A DNA stretch of 5,027 nucleotides from an uncultured Paracoccaceae bacterium (GCA_937900975.1 CALCPC010000750.1:1-5027), one strand, 5' to 3'; positions 1-5,027 are shown, numbered from the stretch's first letter. Notes: generated from the sequence alone by a model not told the origin. Translations and numbers: made by a program.

Positions 1-1
1 A

Positions 2-1042
2 AACTGCGGTGCCCTCCCCTTCCCCCACCCCCGGTTGGCGGGGGGGGGGGTCCCTTTGGCCCTCCTCACCCCCACACCGCCCGAAGCGCATCTTCAGGTG
101 TTTGTCGGGGCGCCATCGGGCTGCTGCGCGGGCCGCACCCCAATGGCCGGGCGTTACAGCCTGGCGGCGGAGCGCTTGTCCTTTCAGCCGGCCTTTCCGC
201 TGTTGGCGGGCGCGCCTTACACCGTTGTCACACGCGCCGACAACGGCGATCTTGAGAAGACAGAGTTTCTGTTGCCGGCCACCGTCGCGCAGGCCGCGCC
301 GGCGGTGGTGTCGATTTCCCCCAATGGGCCCGTGATCCCCGAAAACACGCTGCGCTTTTATGTGGAGTTTGCGGGCCCCATGCAGCCCCATATGGCAGAG
401 CGCTTCATCACACTGCTGGATGCCCAGGGAAACGCGGACCAGGCCGCGTTCATGACCTTCAAGCAGGAGCTTTGGAACCCGGACCGGACCCGCCTGACGG
501 TGCTGATGGACCCCGGGCGCATCAAACGCGGGGTTGCCACCAACCGCGCGCTTGGCCCGGCGTTGGAGGCGGGGCGCCATTATAAGATCCGCGTCGCCGC
601 CGGCTGGCCGGGTGCGGTCGGCGGGGAAATTGCGCAGCCCTTCGACAGGGCGTTTCGGGTCGGCCCGCCCCTGCGCACCCGCCCCGACGCACGGGATTGG
701 ATCATCGACGCCCCCGCAAGCGGCAGCACCGCCCCGCTCAGCGTGGCGTTCGACCGCCCCTTTGATCGCGTGCAAACTGTGCGCGCGCTCCGTGTGGTCG
801 ACGCCGCCTTGCGGCCCATCGCGGGCGAAGGGCGATTGGGCGCGGATCAAACATCCTGGCAGTTCCTGCCCGACCAACCCTGGGCCGGCACCGATGTGAC
901 GCTTTTGGTCGATGCTCGGTTGGAAGATGTGGCGGGCAACAACTTTCGCGAGGCGCTGGATCACGGCCTTGGCAGCGAAAGCCTTGAAATCGATCAGGTC
1001 TCGTTGGGCATCACGCTTGGCCCGGCGGTTCCGCTGCGCTGA
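2..1042 (+). CDS. SbsA-type Ig-like domain protein, 5'-partial
   Basis: This reading frame is open from the left edge to TGA at 1040-1042, so the start, and any signal peptide, lies outside the window. A TTG at 35 is available but has no convincing ribosome site and sits beside an 11-G run. The protein has at least two beta-rich Ig-like repeats. The first ends near the Pro/Ala-rich linker around nt 290. The second begins with PENTLRFYVEFAGPMQP (about nt 338-388), continues with LWNPDRTRLTVLMDPGRIKRG (broken here: LWNPDRTRLTVL then MDPGRIKRG, nt 470-532), and the protein closes with the typical ARLEDVAGN (about nt 916-942). These motifs match a widespread family of conserved hypothetical proteins with bacterial Ig-like (SbsA) domains. 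Such domains usually act outside the cytoplasm in binding or as structural modules. No enzyme motif is visible and the biological role is unknown. Family call fairly sure, function not. Confidence 0.75.
   Translation, partial: NCGALPFPHPRLAGGGVPLALLTPTPPEAHLQVFVGAPSGCCAGRTPMAGRYSLAAERLSFQPAFPLLAGAPYTVVTRADNGDLEKTEFLLPATVAQAAPAVVSISPNGPVIPENTLRFYVEFAGPMQPHMAERFITLLDAQGNADQAAFMTFKQELWNPDRTRLTVLMDPGRIKRGVATNRALGPALEAGRHYKIRVAAGWPGAVGGEIAQPFDRAFRVGPPLRTRPDARDWIIDAPASGSTAPLSVAFDRPFDRVQTVRALRVVDAALRPIAGEGRLGADQTSWQFLPDQPWAGTDVTLLVDARLEDVAGNNFREALDHGLGSESLEIDQVSLGITLGPAVPLR
40..50. repeat. 11-base G homopolymer
   Basis: Eleven consecutive G lie within the first 50 bases of the partial gene. Downstream of it the frame starting at position 2 is clearly coding. 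Upstream, the frame starting at position 3 reads a Pro/Ser/Thr-rich stretch and the correct frame is not obvious. A run this long is prone to slippage and to length miscalls, so the frame before it should not be trusted. Confidence 0.9.
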
Positions 1043-1070
1043 ACCAACCCAAAACGCGGGGCGGCCCGAT

Positions 1071-1082
1071 CGCACCGGTGCG
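1071..1082. promoter_or_regulatory. 12-bp perfect palindrome before the SDR gene
   Basis: CGCACCGGTGCG is a perfect dyad in the 55-bp gap between the Ig-like protein gene and the SDR gene, ending 2 bases before the ribosome-binding site GGAAAGGA (1084-1091). It could be an operator for a dimeric regulator. One palindrome of this length is about what chance gives in 5 kb, so only its placement between genes supports a role. Confidence 0.25.
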
Positions 1083-1097
1083 TGGAAAGGACAAGCT

Positions 1098-1973
1098 ATG
1101 ACACTTGCCGTGACAGCGGTATCGGGGCAACTGGGCAAGGCGATTGCGACAACGCTTTTGGCCCGGCGCCCGGGCCAGACCCTTGTCGGGCTGGCCCGAA
1201 AACCAGAAACGGCGCGCATCGACGGCCTGGATATGCGGCCCGGCGACTATACAAACCATGCCCAAATGACCGCGTCGCTGGCCGGGGTCGACACGCTTTT
1301 GCTGGTGTCGCTGAACACCGCTCCCGACATCCGGACCGAGCAGCACAGAACAGCCATTCAAGCGGCCAAGGACGCGGGCGTGCGCCGGGTTGTCTATACC
1401 AGCGTCCAGGGCGCTGAGACCGGGACGGCGTTTTCGCCGGTGATCCAAAGCAATCGTCAAACCGAAGCCGATCTCGTCGCGGCCGGGTTTGCAACAACCG
1501 TGGGGCGCAACGGCATCTATATCGAGCCCGACATCGACTATATCGAGACCTATGCGAAGGATGGCGAAATCGCAAACTCCGCCGGCGACGGGCTTTGCGG
1601 CTACACCACCCGGTCTGAGCTTGCCGCCGCGTATGCGAACCTTTTGCTGGAGGAAAAGCACATCGGTCAGACCTATCATCTGCACGGGCCGTTGATGAGC
1701 CAGGCGGCGTTGGCACAGCATCTCAACCGCGCCTTTGGCACCCATCTGACCTACCGGGCGATGTCGGTCGAGGCGTATCGGGAGGATCGGAAAGCGGCGT
1801 TGGGTGCCATGATGGGCACGATTATTGCCGGCATTTACGAAGGTATCCGCACCGGCGTGTTCGACCGGCCCAGCGATTTCGAAAAAGCGGCGGGACGTCC
1901 GCATCAAAGTTGGGACGATTATTTCGCCAGTTTGGGCCCCGCAGCGGCGGGGCCGCAGCCAACCGGCGCCTGA
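1098..1973 (+). CDS. NmrA-type atypical SDR, quinone oxidoreductase 2-like
   Basis: The product is a complete 291-residue protein. The ATG at 1098 is chosen because GGAAAGGA (1084-1091) lies 6 bases upstream and the Rossmann motif begins directly after it. The N-terminus VTAVSGQLG (residues 5-13) is the NAD(P)-binding glycine loop with the first Gly replaced by Ala7. Further landmarks, judged from memory of YtfG/QOR2, are QHR at 82-84, AAKDAGV, YTS at 100-102, RNG at 137-139, AGDG at 162-165 and a C-terminal FDRPSDFEKAAGRP. Atypical SDRs of this kind lack the usual active-site YxxxK. Characterised members are cytosolic and either reduce quinones with NADPH or sense NAD(P). The likely role is redox or quinone detoxification, but the substrate is not deducible. 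No adjacent HxlR regulator, often seen with such genes, is present. Family confident, reaction inferred. Confidence 0.88.
   Translation: MTLAVTAVSGQLGKAIATTLLARRPGQTLVGLARKPETARIDGLDMRPGDYTNHAQMTASLAGVDTLLLVSLNTAPDIRTEQHRTAIQAAKDAGVRRVVYTSVQGAETGTAFSPVIQSNRQTEADLVAAGFATTVGRNGIYIEPDIDYIETYAKDGEIANSAGDGLCGYTTRSELAAAYANLLLEEKHIGQTYHLHGPLMSQAALAQHLNRAFGTHLTYRAMSVEAYREDRKAALGAMMGTIIAGIYEGIRTGVFDRPSDFEKAAGRPHQSWDDYFASLGPAAAGPQPTGA
1935..1954 (+). other. GC-rich hairpin at the 3' end of the SDR gene
   Basis: GGCCCCGC and GCGGGGCC form a perfect 8-bp stem around the 4-base loop AGCG, 17 bases before the SDR stop codon. No T tract follows, so it is not a standard intrinsic terminator. It encodes the low-complexity tail GPAAAGP and may only reflect base composition, though it could slow transcription or protect the mRNA 3' end. 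Confidence 0.3.
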
Positions 1974-1983
1974 AGCTGGGCCC

Positions 1984-2065
1984 CAAGGCGACAACCGTAA
2001 GAGCCGGCCAGAACGCCTTGTAAAAACAGTATTTTTAGCGCCGGTTACCCGCTTTTGGGCGGCGC
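1984..2065. terminator. Possible bidirectional terminator, weak
   Basis: On the + strand CAAGGCG (1984-1990) pairs with CGCCTTG (2014-2020) across a 23-base loop, and TTTTT follows at 2032-2036. For the opposite direction GCGCCG (2038-2043) pairs with CGGCGC (2060-2065), with an inner CCC/GGG pair and a 4-base bulge. Reading the minus strand, a T run (complement of 2022-2026) follows 11 bases later. TAAAAA (2021-2026) and TTTTTA (2032-2037) are also mutually complementary. In both directions the T tract is about 11 bases from the stem, unlike a canonical terminator, so this is tentative. Confidence 0.25.
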
Positions 2066-2240
2066 ACTGCATGGCCAAGCGTCAAAGCCGTGACCCAGTT
2101 CCAAGCGGGCATTGGTGGTGGCGATCTCACCGCCCGCCCCCGGTCGCTCAGCGCCCATGCGCCGGCGCCTCTGCAAGGACGGCGCGCACCACGACGGGCC
2201 TAAAGCGTTTGGTCAAGATATCAGGCATTAAGCAAGACGC

Positions 2241-2257
2241 TGAAATATATGATTTCA
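2241..2257. repeat. AT-rich inverted repeat near the LacI gene 3' end
   Basis: TGAAAT and ATTTCA flank the 5-base spacer ATATG inside an AT-rich stretch (about 2215-2294) that contrasts with the GC-rich surroundings. It lies 38 bases beyond the stop of the LacI-family gene. It could form a weak hairpin in the transcript of that gene or be a protein-binding dyad. No T tract of terminator type follows. Confidence 0.25.
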
Positions 2258-2294
2258 AACAGCATTATTGGGTCTATGTTTGTCACAAAACGCG

Positions 2295-3317
2295 TTAAGT
2301 CGTATCGCCCGGACGCAGAACGGACCCAAGGTCGTGCACGCGGGCTGTGTCGCCGGCCTCGGGGTTTAGGATCCAGCGCGCGGCGGCGGCCCCGATGTCG
2401 AACCGGGGGGTCAGCGTCGTGGTCACGCGTTTGGGCAGCGCAGACAAAAAGTCGAGGCCGTTAAAGCCGGCCAGCGCCACGTCTTGGGGAACGTCGACGC
2501 CCTCGGCCAAACAGTGCATCAAAGCCCCGGCGGCCAGATCGTCGTTTGCAAAGTATATCGCCTCGGGCGGGTCGCGCCGCCCCAAAACCGCCGCCGTCAT
2601 CCGCCGCCCGGCCACCATCGAGGACGCGCTTTCCGCGCGCGTGACATCGACCAGCGCGGCGCCGGCCGCCCGCACCGTGCGCTGAAACGCCTCGAACCGT
2701 TTTTGCGCCCGAAGGTCCAAGCCGCCGAGACTGCCGATATAGCCAATCCGCCGATAGCCCTGCGCAAGCAAGTGATGCGCCATCTCGGCCCCGGCGCGCG
2801 CCTGCGAAAAGCCAAAAGACGCCGCGATCGGATCGCCGTCGATGTCCATGATCTCAGCCACCCGCACGCCCGTCTGAGCGATGATTTTGCGCAGCGAGGC
2901 CGTATGCTCTAACCCCGGCAGGATCAGCCCACGCGGACGCCAGGACAAAAGGTCGAAAACCAGATCCTCCTCATGATCCAGCGCGTATTCCGACACCCCG
3001 AAAACCGGCCGCAGACCGCTTTCGCCAAGGGTCGCGTTGATGCCGGACAAAACCTCCGTGAAGACCCGGTTTTGCATGGTCGGCACGACCACGCCGACAA
3101 TCGGATTGTCATAAGTCGCGTTCCCGCCGGCTAAACGGTTGTGGACATACCCGATTTCGCGCGCGGCCCGCACCACCCCGTCGCGCACGTCTTTTGAGAT
3201 ATAGCCGGTGCCGCGCATCACGCGGGAGACCGTCATCTGGCTGACACCCGCCACGCGCGCCACGTCGTGCATCGTGGGCTGCGGGTTTGCGCGGTCTGTG
3301 CTGCGGCGTCTGACCAA
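2295..3317 (-). CDS. LacI-family transcriptional repressor of the ABC sugar operon
   Basis: This is a complete 340-residue regulator of usual LacI-family length. The start is TTG at 3317: AAGGGG lies 5 bases upstream on the minus strand, no ATG or GTG occurs before the upstream stop, and the next ATG (residue 16) would leave almost nothing before the helix-turn-helix. The DNA-binding domain covers residues 15-66: MHDVARVAGVS, then recognition helix QMTVSRVM (27-34), then YVHNRLAGG (57-65) leading to the hinge. From about residue 72 (PIVGVVVPTM) follows the periplasmic-binding-protein-like effector and dimerisation domain, with YRRIGYIG, AIYFANDDLAAGAL, VALAGFNGLD and the terminal DLGSVLRPGDTT. 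Asn66 stands where LacI has the hinge lever Leu56. The gene diverges from the sugar ABC operon across two matching palindromes, so it very probably represses that operon and perhaps itself. The inducer is unknown. Confidence 0.93.
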   Translation of the reverse strand: MVRRRSTDRANPQPTMHDVARVAGVSQMTVSRVMRGTGYISKDVRDGVVRAAREIGYVHNRLAGGNATYDNPIVGVVVPTMQNRVFTEVLSGINATLGESGLRPVFGVSEYALDHEEDLVFDLLSWRPRGLILPGLEHTASLRKIIAQTGVRVAEIMDIDGDPIAASFGFSQARAGAEMAHHLLAQGYRRIGYIGSLGGLDLRAQKRFEAFQRTVRAAGAALVDVTRAESASSMVAGRRMTAAVLGRRDPPEAIYFANDDLAAGALMHCLAEGVDVPQDVALAGFNGLDFLSALPKRVTTTLTPRFDIGAAAARWILNPEAGDTARVHDLGSVLRPGDTT

Positions 3318-3340
3318 AACGGCCCCTTGTGGCTCGGTTC

Positions 3341-3369
3341 TTGACGGATGTTTACGTAAACACTAGGGA
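3341..3369 (+). promoter_or_regulatory. Probable promoter of the sugar ABC operon
   Basis: TTGACG at 3341-3346 matches the sigma-70 -35 box at five of six positions. A -10 box 16-17 bases downstream would fall at about 3363-3369 (CTAGGGA) and is a poor match to TATAAT. The first operator palindrome occupies the spacer between the two boxes, the classic place for a repressor to block RNA polymerase. The position is inferred from sequence only. Confidence 0.4.
3349..3362. promoter_or_regulatory. LacI-family operator O1 (perfect 14-bp palindrome)
   Basis: TGTTTACGTAAACA is a perfect dyad with the central CG typical of LacI-family operators. It lies in the divergent region, 32 bases upstream of the repressor start and just downstream of the TTGACG box. 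A near-identical second copy at 3381-3394 makes chance very unlikely. Confidence 0.85.
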
Positions 3370-3380
3370 GAGACGCAATG

Positions 3381-3394
3381 TGTTTACGCAAACA
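3381..3394. promoter_or_regulatory. LacI-family operator O2 (near-perfect palindrome)
   Basis: TGTTTACGCAAACA differs from the upstream operator at a single base (T to C in the right half). The symmetry extends one base outward: A before the final GTGTTT is not matched, but the right flank reads AAACATGC. The centre is 32 bp from that of O1, about three helical turns, so both sites face the same side of the DNA. It would lie at or just after the transcription start of the ABC operon. Confidence 0.8.
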
Positions 3395-3426
3395 TGCGGA
3401 GCGCAGGATCGTGGAACGAAACATCG

Positions 3427-3441
3427 GGCGGTCCAGCCGCC
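3427..3441 (+). promoter_or_regulatory. Hairpin directly before the binding-protein ribosome site
   Basis: GGCGG (3427-3431) and CCGCC (3437-3441) can form a 5-bp stem with loop TCCAG. The very next bases, AGGGAGGA (3442-3449), are the ribosome-binding site of the substrate-binding-protein gene, 3 bases before ATG 3453. A stem abutting the ribosome site may influence translation; regulation is speculative. Confidence 0.3.
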
Positions 3442-3452
3442 AGGGAGGATTT

Positions 3453-4532
3453 ATGAGACATCTGGCTTTGACCTCGGCGTTTGCGGCGCTGGTTGCGGGG
3501 ATGGCGCATGCCGACACTTATCGGCCCGAGTGTTTTGCCCCGGCGCCCGACACCGTGACGATCCAGTACGACGCCAAGGACGGGCCCTATCAGCTGGCCT
3601 TTGTGAACGGATTTGCGGGCAACGATTGGCGGATCCAAGCGATCCAATCGGCCAAAGCCTGGGCCGCACGGCCCGAGAATGCCGGCAAAATCGCCGAATT
3701 CACCGTGGTGTCGGTGGGCAATGACAGCGCGGCCCAACTCGCGGCCATCGATAATTATATCGCAGCCGGCTAAGACGCGCTCACCTTCATTGCAGTCAAC
3801 CCGACAGCGTTTGAGCCCGTGATCCGCCGCGCGGCCCGTGCCGGGACAATCCTGGTGCCCTTCGACAACGTGCTCGACACCGACAAGGTCGTCCAAGTGA
3901 ACGAAAGCCAGCTGGGTCTTGGCGCGCTGAAAGCGCAGACCGTGATGGATATCCTTGGCGGTGAGGCCGATAAAATCCTGATGGTCAACGGCCTGCCCGG
4001 CAACGCCACCGACCGCGACCGCCGCCTTGGCATGATGAGCGTGCTGGAGGATGTCGAAGGCCTGGAAATCGTCGAAGTCGTCGGCAATTGGGACACCGGC
4101 ACCAGCCAAAAGGTCGTGGCCGACGCGCTTGCCACGCATGGCCAATTCGATGCGGTTTTGTCCCAGCACGGCGCCGCGGGCTCGATCAACGCAATGCAGG
4201 CGGCAGGGCACCCGATTGTGCCGATGGGCGTCGATGGGGAAAACGGCGTTCGGATGCTGATGAGTGAGCTTGGCATCCCCGGCATCTCGGCCAGCCAAGC
4301 GCCGGCGATGTCGGCGATTGCGCTTGACGCCGCTGTCGCCTTGCTCGAAGGCAACGCGCTGCCGCAGACGATCTATCTGCCGATCCCGCAAGTGGCGTCC
4401 GCGGATCTGGAAGCGGGGGTCAACTATTTCCCGGACCTGCCGAAATCCTTTAACACAGGCACGGGTTTTGCGGAGTGTTTCGAACCCTTTACGCCAGAGG
4501 AGCTGCTGGGCCAATCGCCGGATAACAGCTAG
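3453..4532 (+). pseudogene. Sugar ABC transporter substrate-binding protein, interrupted by in-frame TAA
   Basis: The start is ATG 3453, after AGGGAGGA, and opens a clean signal peptide MRHLALTSAFAALVAGMAHA with cleavage expected after AHA (residue 20). The whole frame is 359 codons to TAG at 4530-4532, normal for a CUT2/RbsB-type periplasmic binding protein (Peripla_BP_4 fold). Landmarks are YQLAFVNGFAGNDWR (46-60), SVGNDSAAQLAAIDNYIAAG (87-106), then TAA at codon 107, then DALTFIAVNPTAFEPVIRRA, GTILVPFDN, VLSQHGAAGSINAMQAAGHP and VPMGVDGENG. Codon 107 falls in a G-x-DA motif where Tyr is the expected residue, one base from TAA. Without readthrough the product is a 106-residue fragment; reinitiation at GTG 3819 would lack export signal and first lobe. 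Cys27 and Cys342 sit in similar ECF contexts. Its place behind the LacI operators and before an ATPase gene supports sugar uptake; the sugar is unknown. Confidence 0.88.
3771..3773 (+). other. Premature in-frame stop codon TAA
   Basis: GGC TAA GAC interrupts the substrate-binding-protein frame between Gly106 and Asp108. The reading frame on both sides is the same, so it is a substitution-type lesion and not a frameshift. The gene uses TAT for Tyr nearby (codons 23, 46, 102), and TAT to TAA is a single change. Confidence 0.92.
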
Positions 4533-4548
4533 CGAAAGCAGGGGCCGG

Positions 4549-4551
4549 ACG
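4549..4551 (+). other. ACG at the plausible start position of the ATPase gene
   Basis: Homology of the ATPase appears to begin before the first ATG (4606), with IPLLEMHGIS. Upstream in frame there is no ATG, GTG or TTG in the gap after the binding-protein stop. An ACG at 4549 has AGGGG 4 bases before it (4540-4544) and would give a leader of ordinary length. It may be a mutated or non-standard start; this is inference. Confidence 0.25.
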
Positions 4552-4605
4552 ACCCTGTCCGGGCCGGAAGAAGAGGAGCGCGGCGCCCGCATCCCCCTGC
4601 TTGAA

Positions 4606-5027
4606 ATGCACGGCATCTCCATGCAATTCGGGCCGACCACAGCGCTGGAAAGCGTCGATTTCGCCTGTCATCCGGGTGAGGTTCACGCCGTCTTGGGCGA
4701 GAACGGCGCAGGCAAATCGACCTTGATGAAGCTGATCGCGGGCGTTCTACAGCCGACCGCCGGCACGCTTTCGATCGATGGCCAAGCGGTTCGCCTGGCC
4801 ACACCGAAAGCGGCGCTGCGACACGGTTTGGTCTGCATGTTTCAAGAATTGTCGTTGGTCCCCGACCTGACAGTGCGCGAGAACTTTCTGCTTGGCGCAC
4901 CCGGCGCCGGGTTCGGCTGGCTGCGCGGCGATGGCCTGGACAAGGCCATGGCGGTTCTCAGCCAAATTGGCGCCGGCGACATCCGGCTTTCGGCGCGAGT
5001 CCGCTCTCAGCTTGAGGCGGCGCCACC
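4606..5027 (+). CDS. Sugar ABC transporter ATP-binding protein (CUT2/RbsA-type), 3'-partial
   Basis: This is the N-terminal part of the ATPase that would energise sugar import at the inner membrane, cut by the window end. From Met 4606 the visible landmarks are MHGISMQFGPTTALESVDF, the A-loop region, Walker A GENGAGKST (residues 31-39) and the Q-loop in MFQELSLVPDLTV (Gln80). The signature motif and Walker B lie beyond the window. Full CUT2 ATPases are about 500 residues with two such domains. ATG 4606 is the first standard start in frame but has no ribosome site close by, and the family-like PLLE before it suggests the real start is upstream, perhaps at the ACG of 4549 or from GGAAGAAGAGGAG (4565-4577). 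From about 5005 the frame loses family similarity while another frame reads LSLRRRH, pointing to a 2-base deletion. The gene follows the binding-protein gene by 73 bases and should be in the same operon. Confidence 0.85.
   Translation, partial: MHGISMQFGPTTALESVDFACHPGEVHAVLGENGAGKSTLMKLIAGVLQPTAGTLSIDGQAVRLATPKAALRHGLVCMFQELSLVPDLTVRENFLLGAPGAGFGWLRGDGLDKAMAVLSQIGAGDIRLSARVRSQLEAAP

Larger units (their letters stand above)
1974..2294. other. Gene-free convergent intergenic region
   Basis: These 321 bases separate the stop codons of the SDR gene (+) and the LacI-family gene (-). I find no RNA gene, transposase fragment or convincing ORF. A 37-codon minus-strand frame (2045-2158) has no homology I recognise and no clear ribosome site. 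Contents seen are inverted repeats with A/T tracts at 1984-2065, a GC-rich middle, and an AT-rich stretch at about 2215-2294 with a TGAAAT/ATTTCA dyad (2241-2257). Transcripts from both sides should end here. Confidence 0.6.

Noticed and set aside
1011..2078. 355-codon open frame on the minus strand opposite the SDR gene
   Set aside because: The plus strand encodes a recognisable SDR with a good ribosome site; the antisense frame has atypical Arg/Gly-rich composition and no motif.
2045..2158. 37-residue minus-strand ORF in the convergent gap
   Set aside because: Too short, with no homology I recognise and no clear ribosome site. It also ends inside the hairpin region.
1825..2298. Plus-strand open frame running from the SDR gene through the gap
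   Set aside because: It begins out of frame inside the SDR gene, and its tail is Arg/Pro-rich without any family resemblance.
3414..3425. Possible third operator (AACGAAACATC region)
   Set aside because: Only one half resembles TGTTT on the opposite strand; the other half does not match the O1/O2 motif.
3378..3773. Earlier GTG start (3378) for the binding protein
   Set aside because: It would put 25 residues ahead of a clean signal peptide, overlap operator O2 and ignore the strong ribosome site at 3442-3449.
3819..4532. Binding-protein C-terminal part as an independent gene starting at GTG 3819
   Set aside because: It lacks a ribosome site, a signal peptide and the first lobe; it is the same frame as the upstream half, separated only by TAA.
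3384..4640. 418-codon open frame on the minus strand opposite the binding-protein gene
   Set aside because: It is antisense to a frame with clear signal peptide and RbsB-type motifs, is His/Arg/Gly-rich with no domain I recognise, and such mirrored frames are common in GC-rich coding DNA.

Overview
The window is GC-rich (roughly 60-65% by eye), with compact genes and Shine-Dalgarno-led starts. This and the protein style suggest an alphaproteobacterium, most likely Rhodobacterales (Roseobacter/Paracoccus type). The taxonomic call is inference; no rRNA or marker gene is present.

Left part (2-1973, + strand): the 3' part of a gene for an SbsA-type Ig-like domain protein, probably exported, whose beginning lies outside the window. 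After 55 bp comes a complete gene for an NmrA-type atypical short-chain dehydrogenase resembling NAD(P)H:quinone oxidoreductase 2 (YtfG/QOR2). The two may be co-transcribed, but a 12-bp palindrome lies in the gap and no functional link is visible.

Middle (1974-2294): about 320 bp without a convincing gene, between converging 3' ends. It holds inverted repeats beside A/T tracts, which could be weak bidirectional terminators, and an AT-rich island at its right end.

Right part (2295-5027): a classic sugar-uptake control module. A LacI-family repressor gene (- strand) diverges from a CUT2/ribose-type ABC transporter operon (+ strand): periplasmic substrate-binding protein, then ATPase, cut by the window end; a permease probably follows. 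The 135-bp divergent region carries two matching operator palindromes, TGTTTACGTAAACA (perfect) and TGTTTACGCAAACA (one central change), 32 bp apart centre to centre. The first lies just after a TTGACG -35-like box. The expected logic is repression by the LacI protein, relieved when the imported sugar or a derivative binds it. The sugar cannot be named from sequence.

The most notable point is damage in the transport operon. The binding-protein gene has an in-frame TAA at codon 107, where homologues would be expected to have Tyr; the frame then stays open and family-like to its proper end. The ATPase gene has no standard start where its N-terminal homology begins (an ACG stands at a plausible place), and its last ~20 bases look shifted out of frame. 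Either the operon is decaying under an intact regulator or the sequence contains errors. I see no mobile element, CRISPR array, RNA gene or clearly new biological system here.
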